Origin: Paenibacillus swuensis
GTDB lineage: Bacteria; Bacillota; Bacilli; Paenibacillales; DY6
Assembly (NCBI RefSeq): GCF_001644605.1
Contig: NZ_CP011388.1
Coordinates: 3,949,501-4,013,500 of the forward strand
Direction: 5' to 3'
DNA: 64,000 nt
A model generated the notes under the pieces. It had not been told where the DNA came from. It did no database searches and saw only the letters and a program-made list of their open reading frames with translations. Below are positions 1-7,187 of this stretch, piece after piece (within the stretch, counting starts at the first letter, position 1; each line of letters starts with the position of its first letter). The translations under genes and the position numbers were made by a program.

Positions 1-763
1 CCGCAAGCTCATCCATCATTAAGGCCGCACCGGCAACACCGGGTTCCCGATGATGCAAGGGACTCATTCCGTTAAATAAGTGGGTCACATGTGTCGCGCC
101 GTACTGGACGGCTTGCTTCACTTCTTCATATGTCGCATCGGAGTGGCCGATTGAAACCGTGATGCCTTGCTCGGTTAAATAGCGAATGATATCCATCCCG
201 CCATCAAGTTCCGGAGCAAGTGTAATCAATCGAACGGATTTACCCGAACTTTCAATGATCCGATCCAGTTCCTCACGGGTCGCCGTGCGCATATCCTCCG
301 GTTTCTGAGCGCCGCTTCGTTTGGGGTTTAAATAAGGGCCCTCCAGATGAATGCCCAGAATTTCAGCACCTGATGTTCCATGATCCATGGCCCTGCGAAC
401 CTCACCTACGACTTTCACTAACCGATCAGCCTCGTCAGTCAGTGTGGTAGGCAGGAATGAGGTTGTTCCTTTACTGGCGGCGAACCGGCTTAACCCTTCC
501 ATCTGACCGGGCTCGGATACCAGCTTCATGGTGTCGAAACCTCCGCCTCCGTGAACATGCACATCCACGAAGCCCGGGAGCAGCAGCTTGCCGGCTAGGT
601 CAACGACGTTCAGTGCCGTATCCCATGTATGGTGCTCTAGCTCTTGCTGCGTCAGAATCGAGGCAATTTTACCTCCTTGCACAAACACGCCGGCGCCTCT
701 TAAAACTTCGTTTTCTGTATACACATTCGCATTGATAAACAAGGTGTCCGTTAATCGTGTCAT
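1..763 (-). CDS. nagA: N-acetylglucosamine-6-phosphate deacetylase, C-terminus cut by the window edge
   Basis: Cytoplasmic amidohydrolase that removes acetate from GlcNAc-6-phosphate on the way to glucosamine-6-phosphate. The first ~254 codons are present of the usual ~390; the rest lies beyond base 1. The metal-binding HVH of the amidohydrolase barrel is at residues 69-71 (PGFVDVHVHGGGGFDT). The family blocks HLEGPYLNPKRSGA, GHSDATYEE and THLFNGMSPLHHREPG follow in the expected order. The ATG at 763 overlaps the TGA of the upstream DeoR gene as ATGA, and a GGAGG sits 7 bases before it, so the two genes are translationally coupled. The pair suggests an amino-sugar catabolic operon under the DeoR repressor. 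Confidence 0.95.
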   Translation of the reverse strand, partial: MTRLTDTLFINANVYTENEVLRGAGVFVQGGKIASILTQQELEHHTWDTALNVVDLAGKLLLPGFVDVHVHGGGGFDTMKLVSEPGQMEGLSRFAASKGTTSFLPTTLTDEADRLVKVVGEVRRAMDHGTSGAEILGIHLEGPYLNPKRSGAQKPEDMRTATREELDRIIESSGKSVRLITLAPELDGGMDIIRYLTEQGITVSIGHSDATYEEVKQAVQYGATHVTHLFNGMSPLHHREPGVAGAALMMDELA

Positions 764-1566
764 GTAATAACCTCCGTAGTCGTGTGCGGTAAATAGATAT
801 TCACATTCCTCTCGGTCAAAATCCGTTCAAACGGCTCCGGTAAAGGCTGATTCGTAATACAGGCGTGAATATCGCGGATCGGAGCGATTGAGAATAAGGA
901 GGATCTGCCTACCTTTGTGTGATCAAACACCGCTGCTGTAAAAGCCGAACGGCGAATCAACAGCTGAGCAATGTGCGCCTCTTGTTCGGAATACGTTGTT
1001 AACCCTTGATTCACGGAAAAGCCGTCGATACCGATGAACATTTTGCCAATATGAATATGCTCAACCATTCGCTCTGCCAGAGGACCACAAAGTTCGAAGC
1101 TATTGTTGCGCAAGACGCCGCCCGTCACCACAACTTGAATGCCTTCGGACTCAGCCAGTTCCATAGCCACGTTGACCGCGTTCGTAACCACCGTGATTCC
1201 CTGCATATGCTTAATGGCTCTGGAGATGAGATAGGTTGTCGAACCGCCGGTTAAGCCGATGATATCACCCTTCTCAATTAAGGAAGCGGCACGTTCGGCG
1301 ATCGCTTCTTTTTCAGTCCAGTACTGTGCCTTCTTCTCAAAGAAAGAGGTTTCCTTCGCGGTGGAGAAGCCTTCATATTGCGCCCCGCCTAATGTTCGGA
1401 CAACCGGTTCCCGATTTGCGAGCACCTCAAGATCACGGCGGGCCGTCGCCTCGGAACACCCAAATTCCTCGATGATGTATTGTACGGTGATACGCCCTTG
1501 TGACTTCAAATGTTGAAGTATACTTTCCCGGCGTTGATCGCCTTTATTTAAAATAGATTCGGACAT
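760..1566 (-). CDS. DeoR/GlpR-family transcriptional repressor of the nagA operon
   Basis: Cytoplasmic DNA-binding repressor expected to respond to a phosphorylated sugar. An N-terminal DeoR winged helix-turn-helix (RRESILQHLKSQGRIT, then SEATARRDLEVL) is followed by the DeoRC effector domain, with the typical GLTGGSTT and VVTGGVLR motifs. I chose the start at 1566 because AAAGAGGAGG lies 5 bases upstream; a longer reading frame from 1587 would place that ribosome site inside the gene. Its stop overlaps the nagA start by 4 bases. A good sigma-A promoter and an inverted repeat lie just upstream, which suggests autoregulation. The link to amino sugars is inferred from the neighbour; the effector is not visible in the sequence. 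Confidence 0.9.
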   Translation of the reverse strand: MSESILNKGDQRRESILQHLKSQGRITVQYIIEEFGCSEATARRDLEVLANREPVVRTLGGAQYEGFSTAKETSFFEKKAQYWTEKEAIAERAASLIEKGDIIGLTGGSTTYLISRAIKHMQGITVVTNAVNVAMELAESEGIQVVVTGGVLRNNSFELCGPLAERMVEHIHIGKMFIGIDGFSVNQGLTTYSEQEAHIAQLLIRRSAFTAAVFDHTKVGRSSLFSIAPIRDIHACITNQPLPEPFERILTERNVNIYLPHTTTEVIT

Positions 1567-1604
1567 GGATGCCTCCTCTTTATACATTGTTACATTATAA
1601 TGAT

Positions 1605-1633
1605 AGTATAGTTCATATTTTTGATTGTTTCAA
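1605..1633 (-). promoter_or_regulatory. Sigma-A promoter of the deoR-nagA operon
   Basis: On the minus strand TTGAAA (1633-1628) and TATACT (1610-1605) are separated by 17 bases. Transcription would begin near 1598, about 32 bases before the start codon. Confidence 0.7.
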
Positions 1634-1670
1634 TCATATGTAATGAAATAAACGATTATATCAATCATAT
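1622..1670. promoter_or_regulatory. Candidate DeoR-family operator: inverted repeat plus spaced direct repeats
   Basis: TGATTG-TTT-CAATCA (1622-1636) is a perfect inverted repeat overlapping the -35 box of the deoR promoter. The decamer TCAATCATAT occurs at 1630-1639 and again at 1661-1670, a 31-base period or about three helical turns. CAATCA-type half-sites are common for DeoR proteins. Binding itself is inferred. Confidence 0.55.
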
Positions 1671-1787
1671 TTTTATGAAGAATCTATAAATATGTACGAA
1701 ATTCTCTTCAAGAAGTGGAAATCAAATGCAGAAGTGATTATGCTAAGTAGAATATAACTTGAGTATAAGAAACGGAGAGAAGTATGG

Positions 1788-2426
1788 ATGGATCAACGTA
1801 TATTGATATTTACGGGCGGCAATTTGAGCGATTGGGCGCTTGATGAGATTCAGGAGGGAGATTATCTGATCGGCGCGGATCGAGGCGCTCATTTTCTCGT
1901 TGAACACGGTCGCACCCCTAACCTGGCGGTAGGTGATTTCGATTCCGTTAATTCGGAAGAGATGAACTACATAGAACAACATAGTCTGGAAACGCGAGCA
2001 TTCGATCCCGTTGACAAAGATTGGACGGATACAGAACTTGCCTATGACATGGCGATCGCAAAAACCCCTCAAGAGATTATATTAATTGGAGCGCTCGGCA
2101 CCCGATTCGACCACTCGCTTGCCAATGTCCATCTGTTGTTAAAGGGCTTACGCAGCGGGATACCGAGTAAAATTGTGGATGAGAAGAATGAAATCATCGT
2201 AGCGGATAAACCAATCACGATCTATAAAGGGAAATATTCAAACGTATCCTTACTCCCGTTAACGCCTGAGGTTCAAGGGATTACATTAGAAGGTTTTCTA
2301 TATCCGCTGCATAATGCCGTATTAACGATGGGGCAATCGCTAGGAATCAGCAATCGATTGTTATCGGATAAAGGTACAGTTGAAATTAATAAAGGACAAG
2401 TTCTCATCATTAAAAGTAAGGATTAG
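1788..2426 (+). CDS. thiN: Thiamine pyrophosphokinase (thiamine diphosphokinase)
   Basis: Converts thiamine plus ATP to thiamine diphosphate and AMP in the cytoplasm. The 212-residue length is normal for the family. The catalytic-domain motifs are present: GADRGAHFLVEHG, AVGDFDSV (about residue 47), DWTDTELAYDMA and GALGTRFDHSLANVHLL. The C-terminal vitamin-binding beta domain contains SLLPLTPEVQGITLEGFLYPL. The start at 1788 follows GGAGAG by 6 bases; an out-of-frame ATG at 1784 is ignored. In Bacillus thiN usually sits near rpe/rsgA. Here it is alone between the nagA regulator and a toxin locus. Confidence 0.93.
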   Translation: MDQRILIFTGGNLSDWALDEIQEGDYLIGADRGAHFLVEHGRTPNLAVGDFDSVNSEEMNYIEQHSLETRAFDPVDKDWTDTELAYDMAIAKTPQEIILIGALGTRFDHSLANVHLLLKGLRSGIPSKIVDEKNEIIVADKPITIYKGKYSNVSLLPLTPEVQGITLEGFLYPLHNAVLTMGQSLGISNRLLSDKGTVEINKGQVLIIKSKD

Positions 2427-2446
2427 TTGGAGTGTGTATACGGATA

Positions 2447-2475
2447 TTGTCTCCTTCATCGGATTATGATAAACT
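2447..2475 (+). promoter_or_regulatory. Candidate promoter of the antitoxin RNA
   Basis: TTGTCT (2447-2452) and TAAACT (2470-2475) are 17 bases apart, with an extended -10 TGA just before TAAACT. It would start a short plus-strand RNA near 2482 that ends at the hairpin 2569-2608, antisense to the 3' part of the toxin mRNA. The -35 box is weak, so read-through from thiN is an alternative source. Confidence 0.45.
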
Positions 2476-2511
2476 TTAAGCAAAAGAAAGCCAAGTGTCG
2501 TAACACTTGGC
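2476..2511 (-). terminator. Terminator of the toxin mRNA
   Basis: A perfect 9-base stem, GCCAAGTGT/ACACTTGGC (2490-2498 and 2503-2511), with a 4-base loop. On the minus strand it is followed by TTTCTTTTGCTT. Confidence 0.8.
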
Positions 2512-2606
2512 CATGCAATCGGCTCGGACGGGATTCTCCCTTCTGATGTCTTGATTCAGAAGTAGATGAAACCCACCTTAGGCGGCAACCTGCGGGTGGG
2601 TTTTTA
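2482..2606 (+). ncRNA. Putative antisense RNA antitoxin, 3'-overlapping the toxin mRNA
   Basis: No coding sequence lies in 2427-2603 on the plus strand. A ~125-base RNA from the promoter at 2447-2475 would contain three stem-loops: 2490-2511, 2541-2561 (TTCTGA/TCAGAA) and the terminator 2569-2603. It would be antisense to the 3' UTR and the last bases of the toxin gene. This convergent, 3'-overlapping layout matches txpA/RatA and bsrG/SR4 in B. subtilis. The layout is seen in the sequence; the RNA itself is inferred. It could instead be the 3' UTR of thiN. Confidence 0.5.
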
Positions 2607-2608
2607 CT
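2569..2608 (+). terminator. Plus-strand terminator (antitoxin RNA and/or thiN transcript)
   Basis: AAACCCACC (2569-2577) pairs with GGTGGGTTT (2595-2603) around a 17-base loop and runs into TTTTT. It overlaps the last codon and stop of the toxin gene. Confidence 0.8.
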
Positions 2609-2699
2609 TATTGCGACGATCGTTACGGATATAAGTCAACAATGCAATTAAGAAGCTGCCGAACAGAATCATCAATGAAATGGCGTCTTGCGCGTCCAT
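2604..2699 (-). CDS. Holin-like type I toxin, 31 residues
   Basis: A single-membrane-span peptide beginning MDAQDAISLMILFGSF and ending in the charged tail RNDRRNK. The ISLMI-FG core followed by a hydrophobic run is the hallmark of the putative holin-like toxin family (Hol_Tox; TxpA/BsrG-type toxins act on the cell envelope). The start follows a near-perfect AAGGAGGTGA site. The gene has its own strong promoter, a terminator at 2476-2511 and a convergent candidate antisense RNA. The mRNA leader can fold over the ribosome site: GCCTC pairs with GAGGC, and CTTCC with GGAAG. An upstream in-frame extension to 2954 has no ribosome site and runs through the promoter, so the short form is chosen. 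Confidence 0.85.
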   Translation of the reverse strand: MDAQDAISLMILFGSFLIALLTYIRNDRRNK

Positions 2700-2759
2700 C
2701 TTCGCCTCACCTCCTTCCGGAAGAAAAGAGGCACCCACCCAAGGTTCGATTGTATTTAT

Positions 2760-2788
2760 ATTGTAGCAGTTTTCTATTATGCGAACAA
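2760..2788 (-). promoter_or_regulatory. Promoter of the type I toxin gene
   Basis: On the minus strand TTGTTC (2788-2783) and TACAAT (2765-2760) are 17 bases apart, with an extended -10 TGC. The leader would be about 55 bases and the mRNA about 275 bases, ending near 2478. Confidence 0.75.
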
Positions 2789-2928
2789 GCGTTCTTAAGT
2801 TGTGTTTCCTATAGTTCCAAAGGCATACACTATACAGGTTTTGTGTTTTTTCTGGAATGACATGTATGACTTCCTCCAGATTCAGCCATCTTATGGAAGA
2901 ATTATAACTTTCGGAAGGATGAGTGGGT

Positions 2929-3372
2929 ATGGAACGTACATTTTTGATGATCAAACCGGATGGTGTACAGCGTGGATTAATTGGCGAGATTGTAAAGCGA
3001 TTTGAGTTAAAGGGGTTTCAACTCCATGCTTGCAAGTTGGTTCGCGTTAAGAAAGAGCAAGCCGAGAAGCATTATGAAGAACTTAAAGATAAGCCTTTTT
3101 TCGGAGAATTGGTCCAATTTATAACAGCCGGCCCCGTCTTTGCCATGGTATGGGCTGGAGATGAAGTCGTTTCTCTTTCGCGCAGTATGATGGGTAAAAC
3201 CAAAGTGCTTGAATCCCAGCCGGGCACGATTCGCGGCGATTATGCTTTACATACGGGGACTAACATCATACACGGTTCGGACAGCCCCGCTTCGGCGGAA
3301 CGTGAAATAGCTAACTTCTTCGCCCCGGATGAGATCGTGGACTACGATAAAATCATTCAACGTTGGATGTAA
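2929..3372 (+). CDS. ndk: Nucleoside diphosphate kinase
   Basis: Transfers the gamma phosphate from ATP to other nucleoside diphosphates through a phosphohistidine. The 147-residue protein carries the whole conserved core: [21 protein letters not shown] at the N-terminus and TNIIHGSDS with the catalytic histidine near residue 115. The ATG at 2929 is the family start; an in-frame GTG two codons earlier (2923) sits too close to the GGAAGGA ribosome site. A perfect hairpin terminator follows directly. The gene runs divergently from the toxin gene, and the two share the interval 2700-2928. Confidence 0.97.
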   Translation: MERTFLMIKPDGVQRGLIGEIVKRFELKGFQLHACKLVRVKKEQAEKHYEELKDKPFFGELVQFITAGPVFAMVWAGDEVVSLSRSMMGKTKVLESQPGTIRGDYALHTGTNIIHGSDSPASAEREIANFFAPDEIVDYDKIIQRWM

Positions 3373-3385
3373 ATACACAAACATA

Positions 3386-3414
3386 AAGAGCTCTCGCGAG
3401 CTCTTGTTTTGTTT
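3386..3414 (+). terminator. Terminator of ndk
   Basis: AAGAGCTC/GAGCTCTT, a perfect 8-base stem with a TCGC loop, followed by GTTTTGTTT. Confidence 0.9.
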
Positions 3415-3418
3415 AGAA

Positions 3419-4165
3419 TTACATTAACTCATTAAGATATTTCTTGCGATTCTCCAGAAAACGTCGGGTTACCTGATAATGATCTGTCTGTTCGTATGCA
3501 ATCGTACCTAAAGGTTGATGGTCGAAGCTAAAGATATCCGCCTCTGGATATCCCAGCAGTATCGGTGAATGTGTAGCAATGATTAGCTGAGCGCTTTTCT
3601 GCAGCTCGTGAATAATACTGAGGAAAGCCAACTGTTTTGCCGGCGAAAGGGCTGCCTCAGGTTCGTCTAGGAGATAGATCCCTTTGCGTCCAAAACGATT
3701 CTGAAACAACGAAAAGAAGGATTCTCCATGGGATTGTTCATGCAGGGTTCTTCCTCCATATGAATCATAGATAGACGGGTGATCCTTGGCGATCTCATCA
3801 ACGTGACTTGCAAAATGATAAAAGGATTCCGCTCTGAGGAAGAAGCCTTGCGTTATTTTGGGCAGCCAGGATAACCGAATGTAATCGCCGAGCATGGAAT
3901 GGGAAGCGTTTAGCTCATAGGTGTTATTGCGCCCTCCACCCGCTGTATTGAAACCGCATTGATAAGCGATCGCTTCTAGCAATGTGGATTTCCCCGACCC
4001 GTTCTCTCCGACAAAAAAAGTGACCTTTTTCTCCAAACGTAGCGTGGTCAAGTTTTGTATGGATGGTATATGAAATGGATATTCATTTGGATGTTTAATT
4101 TCTTCATGGAGTTTTCTTATTTCTAATAACACGGTAGACTCCCATCCCGAAGTAATAACAAACAT
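3419..4165 (-). CDS. AAA-family ATPase (RecF/SMC-like ABC fold)
   Basis: A 248-residue soluble ATPase with Walker A GENGSGKST (about residues 53-61) and a Walker B/D-loop YLLDEPEAALSP (about 164-175). A switch histidine region, LIIATHSPILLGYP, follows. This is the architecture of the predicted-ATPase group COG3910 (AAA_23/AAA_21), single-domain relatives of RecF-like ATPases without a long coiled coil. The substrate is unknown. No nuclease partner (such as the TOPRIM nuclease of OLD systems) lies next to it, so a defence role is not supported. The start at 4165 is the longest frame and an internal start is possible. It lies 6 bases downstream of the DUF1697 gene and probably shares its transcript. 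Confidence 0.8.
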   Translation of the reverse strand: MFVITSGWESTVLLEIRKLHEEIKHPNEYPFHIPSIQNLTTLRLEKKVTFFVGENGSGKSTLLEAIAYQCGFNTAGGGRNNTYELNASHSMLGDYIRLSWLPKITQGFFLRAESFYHFASHVDEIAKDHPSIYDSYGGRTLHEQSHGESFFSLFQNRFGRKGIYLLDEPEAALSPAKQLAFLSIIHELQKSAQLIIATHSPILLGYPEADIFSFDHQPLGTIAYEQTDHYQVTRRFLENRKKYLNELM

Positions 4166-4171
4166 ATTAGC

Positions 4172-4717
4172 TTATTCTTCATTTGCTATTTCGTATAGGG
4201 AATTGACTGTTTTCCAATTACGCGTTGTCGCGAATACCTTTAACTTTTTCTCCAAAAAATTGTTTGAAAATAACGACTTCCCATAACTTTCTCTGCAAAA
4301 TATATAGACTTCTTTCTCTTTAACGATATACTCATCCACTGGACTTCGAAAGGATTGAAGGATTTCTATATGTTCTGGAACAGGAGGATCCGAAAGAAAT
4401 GAGACGTATATCTTCCCCTCTTCTTCAAGTATGTTCTCTGCAAAAGGATTGCCTTCCAGCACGCGTTGGAAATCTTCCACTGTCCTAACAACTACGGGTA
4501 CGTCAAAATCAAATGTATTTTTGATTCCTAATACAATTTGCTGACTTATTTTAATAGTATCTTTACTTTCCGAACGAAAAATGACGTTGCCGCTTTGGAT
4601 ATAGGTTCTGGCTTCTAAATAACCCAACTGATTGAAAAGTTCTTTGAGACGATCCATTTTAATCATCTTTTGCCCACTGACGTTGATCCCGCGTAACAAT
4701 GCGATGTAGGTTATCAT
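4172..4717 (-). CDS. DUF1697-family protein
   Basis: 181 residues beginning MITYIALLRGINVSGQKMIKM, the signature N-terminus of the DUF1697 family (function unknown, probably cytoplasmic). YIQSGNVIF and GNPFAEN are further family motifs. The start at 4717 follows AAAAGAGG by 7 bases; the longer frame to 4744 would contain that ribosome site. The upstream gene stops 2 bases before this start, so the two are probably translationally coupled. The function cannot be deduced. Confidence 0.88.
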   Translation of the reverse strand: MITYIALLRGINVSGQKMIKMDRLKELFNQLGYLEARTYIQSGNVIFRSESKDTIKISQQIVLGIKNTFDFDVPVVVRTVEDFQRVLEGNPFAENILEEEGKIYVSFLSDPPVPEHIEILQSFRSPVDEYIVKEKEVYIFCRESYGKSLFSNNFLEKKLKVFATTRNWKTVNSLYEIANEE

Positions 4718-4719
4718 AG

Positions 4720-5403
4720 TTAAGCCTCTTTTCTGTGTTCCCATGCTTGGTTCATCTCTTCATAAAGCTTGTCCATAGGTGATCCTACGTCTAAATCAGT
4801 AAGTATAAACACTCTTTGCTTATACAATATTCTGTGATTAAACCTGTTTATCCATGGTATTGTTTGAAAACGAGGTTCACTTAGTACGAGACCGATGGTT
4901 CTTCGATTCATAAAAACATATGTAAAAATCTCCTGTACGTCATTCCAATTGACAAACGCTGCGTTTAAGATGCTCGTGCGATCTAATAATCCTCGTTCAC
5001 TTACAATAATTGAAGGATATCCCCGTGTCATACGATATAGACGATATCCCGCTGAAGCCACGAAGATAATTAAGGGAAATGACAATAAGATAAAAACCAG
5101 CGTACGATTAGATGTCTCCAGACCAAATATTATAATTAGAAACGTGCTGCATGGAACAACTGTGTTTCTAAAGAAAGAATTATATTGCTGATACATTTTA
5201 TTCTTACGATGTTTTAAATGTTGATACAGCATTATCGCATAAACACCAATTCCAGGAATAACCCCTGTGTAAATATCAAAATTTGAAAAATCTGACTTAG
5301 CTATCATCCAGAAGCCTAGTACGATAAGAACGGCAGGTACTAAAAAATTAAAAATCTCTTTGCCTTTATTAGGGTAATATACTTTTGGATCTTTAATCTG
5401 CAT
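4720..5403 (-). CDS. Membrane protein with a cytoplasmic PH-like domain (STM3941-like)
   Basis: 227 residues with two pairs of hydrophobic segments (about residues 20-65 and 85-125) and then a soluble C-terminal half. The pattern PSIIVSERGLLDRTS...VNWNDVQEIF resembles the PH-like domain of STM3941-type membrane proteins. The function is unknown. I chose the start at 5403 because AGGAG lies 6 bases before it; an earlier in-frame ATG at 5442 has a poorer site. Its stop is 2 bases before the DUF1697 start. A probable small membrane protein gene overlaps the longer start upstream. Confidence 0.72.
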   Translation of the reverse strand: MQIKDPKVYYPNKGKEIFNFLVPAVLIVLGFWMIAKSDFSNFDIYTGVIPGIGVYAIMLYQHLKHRKNKMYQQYNSFFRNTVVPCSTFLIIIFGLETSNRTLVFILLSFPLIIFVASAGYRLYRMTRGYPSIIVSERGLLDRTSILNAAFVNWNDVQEIFTYVFMNRRTIGLVLSEPRFQTIPWINRFNHRILYKQRVFILTDLDVGSPMDKLYEEMNQAWEHRKEA

Positions 5404-5428
5404 ATTTTTCTCCTGTGATTCCTCTTCT

Positions 5429-5599
5429 TCAGCCTTGTTCATCCAAAAACTTACCTTTCCGAGCTTCGCTGTTCCTCTTCTTTTCGAGTTCGAGCAATTT
5501 ATAAATAGCGATTTTCATATCTTCACTTATTTGAACCTGCTTGCCTAAATAGTTATTTATGCTAATGCCAACAAACATAATGATCAATAAAATCAACAA
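5429..5599 (-). CDS. Possible small membrane protein, about 56 residues
   Basis: A reading frame beginning with two TTG codons (or an ATG at 5578), which encodes a hydrophobic N-terminus (LILLIIMFVGISINNYL) and a charged helical tail (IYKLLELEKKRNSEARKG). One membrane span plus a short coiled coil is plausible. AGGA lies just before the TTG pair. Its TGA falls immediately before the ribosome site of the STM3941-like gene, so it would head that operon. The start codon is uncertain and there is no family match from memory. Confidence 0.45.
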   Translation of the reverse strand: MLILLIIMFVGISINNYLGKQVQISEDMKIAIYKLLELEKKRNSEARKGKFLDEQG

Positions 5600-5638
5600 A
5601 TTCCTATAAAAAATACATCCAAATGCTCCACACGTCCT

Positions 5639-6316
5639 TTATGCCAAAAAATAAATTAATTCTCTCAATTGTCTCAATTTCTTCAACGGCACCACATTGA
5701 GGTCGTCTCTCCATGGTTGGTTTACTTCTAGCCAAATGGTTTGTAAGCCTGCCAAAGCAGCACCTTCCATATCGTTCTTGGGATGATCCCCGACATAGAT
5801 ACATTCTTCCGCTGATAGCTCAAGCTCTCTAAGCGCAATATCAAAAATTCGCCGATCAGGTTTCTTTACACCTGCTCCTTCGGACACAACGATTGAGTCG
5901 AAATAGTGCTTAATGTTCAATCTTTGAATTTTCCCGTACTGAATTGAGTCCATACCGTTCGTAATTAAACCAAGTTTATATCTGTTTTTACAAAATGACA
6001 GAACTTCCTCTGCATGACTCATTAAGGTAGCTTCATTCACATATTCATTGGCGTAAAAGTCCATTAACATATCAACGTTAGGCAGAAGGTCCCCTTGAGG
6101 CCAAGGCAATGTTTCAATCAACTCAGCGAATAATTGCGGTTTTTGCTTATACCCGTCGTCATCCAGCTTTACAATTAAATCGGTATTTAATTGATGCACA
6201 TTTTCTGAACTTGCAGAAAAAAATTGCTGATTGAACCGATGTACGAAATTTCGGAAGGTGGTTGTTCGATCTAACAGCGTGTTATCCAAGTCAAAAATGA
6301 TCGCTTTCACATCCAA
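5639..6316 (-). CDS. HAD-superfamily phosphatase (YjjG/YfnB-like)
   Basis: Cytoplasmic HAD hydrolase of 225 residues. Motif I IIFDLDNTLLD (Asp9 nucleophile, Asp11), motif II LITNGMDS (about 117), the motif III lysine in KKPDRRIFDIA (about 152) and motif IV VGDHPKNDMEGA (about 175) are all present. A helical cap between motifs I and II marks subfamily IA, whose relatives act on nucleotides or small phosphate esters. The substrate is not predictable. The frame opens with TTG at 6316, and GGAG lies about 12 bases upstream; a GTG two codons later is an alternative. It follows the frameshifted acetyltransferase by 25 bases. Confidence 0.85.
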   Translation of the reverse strand: MDVKAIIFDLDNTLLDRTTTFRNFVHRFNQQFFSASSENVHQLNTDLIVKLDDDGYKQKPQLFAELIETLPWPQGDLLPNVDMLMDFYANEYVNEATLMSHAEEVLSFCKNRYKLGLITNGMDSIQYGKIQRLNIKHYFDSIVVSEGAGVKKPDRRIFDIALRELELSAEECIYVGDHPKNDMEGAALAGLQTIWLEVNQPWRDDLNVVPLKKLRQLRELIYFLA

Positions 6317-6341
6317 CTTTGGTTACACTCCATTCATGGTA

Positions 6342-6759
6342 CTAAGTGTTTTTTGAAAACAGCAGAATATCGTCTCGTCTCTGCCAGCCTTTATGCCCCC
6401 CAGAAACTTTTACCGATTTCATTGGCCTCAACAACCATCAAGTGACATTTCATAATTCCTGCATTGCGTAGCTGCTCTAGACTGGAATCCACTAGCGCCT
6501 TGCCGATTGAAAGACCGCGATATTCGGGATCCACAGCCACATGATAAATATATCCTCTTCGGCCATCATGTCCGCATAAAATTGAACCAATTACTTGTTC
6601 ATGAGCAATAGACACAAAGCTCATTCCTGGATTGCGGGCCAAATAAGACTGAATGGACTCTCTCGAATCAGCCTCGCTTAATCCCATACCTTCCGTTCGT
6701 TTCCAGAGATTTAAAGATTGTTCATAATCTTCAATTTTCATAGGTTTAATTTGATGCAT
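6342..6759 (-). pseudogene. GNAT N-acetyltransferase with a +1 frameshift near its 3' end
   Basis: The in-frame product is 122 residues, contains the acetyl-CoA loop EYRGLSIGKALV and ends abruptly at KSFWGA. Removing one base from the run of six C at 6396-6401 (plus strand) restores the normal family C-terminus, FWGHKGWQRRDDILLFSK, and a stop at 6342. The full protein would be about 139 residues. The extra base is in a homopolymer, so it may be a sequencing error, a phase-variable tract or a real inactivation. The intact start (MHQIKPMKIEDYEQ) and the codons before the slip show no decay, which argues for a recent event. Confidence 0.75.
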
Positions 6760-6778
6760 TTACACGGCCTCCTGTCAC

Positions 6779-7162
6779 TTACCCTCCGAACAATATATCT
6801 AAGACGGTTCCCTTTTGGCCCGATTTGTGGCCGCGCAGAATATCAGGATTGTAAATTTCGACAGAACCGCAGTTTGTACAAGAGACGAATAAATAATGGT
6901 GATGTTCAATGTCGAATATTTTGCTTAAACCCGTGCCGTTCATCGCTACCTCTTGCACTAGACATTCATTGTTCTTACATTTAGCGCACTTGTACTTGTT
7001 CATTATTTGATCTTTCAGAGATAACTCATGCTCATATTCTAAAGCACTCTCATGTTGAGGCTGCATATGTTCAGGGAGCACCTCATGTTTACATTCAGGG
7101 CAAATTTGATTTACCAGCACCACTTGTTCGTTACACCATGGACATTCTATCACTTTAATCAT
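6779..7162 (-). CDS. Zinc-ribbon protein of unknown function
   Basis: 127 residues with three Cys-X2-Cys pairs besides CPWC at 7-10: CPEC at 21-24, CAKC at 59-62 and CTNC at 95-98. The first two pairs form one small zinc ribbon. The last two enclose a second domain with the HHHYLFVSCTNCGSVEIYN pattern of the YpzJ/COG3478 type predicted nucleic-acid-binding zinc ribbons. The C-terminus ends in a short hydrophobic LDILFGG. It is probably cytoplasmic. Neighbouring small genes on the same strand form a loose cluster without a clear shared role. Confidence 0.75.
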   Translation of the reverse strand: MIKVIECPWCNEQVVLVNQICPECKHEVLPEHMQPQHESALEYEHELSLKDQIMNKYKCAKCKNNECLVQEVAMNGTGLSKIFDIEHHHYLFVSCTNCGSVEIYNPDILRGHKSGQKGTVLDILFGG

Positions 7163-7187
7163 CCTACTTTCATCATGTTGTATGTTC

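Noticed and set aside
1743-2072. A minus-strand frame across thiN
   Set aside because: It is antisense to intact thiN motifs and has no ribosome site.
3419-4165. The AAA ATPase as a defence (OLD-like) system
   Set aside because: No TOPRIM or other nuclease domain in it or beside it; its neighbours are DUF1697 and HAD genes.
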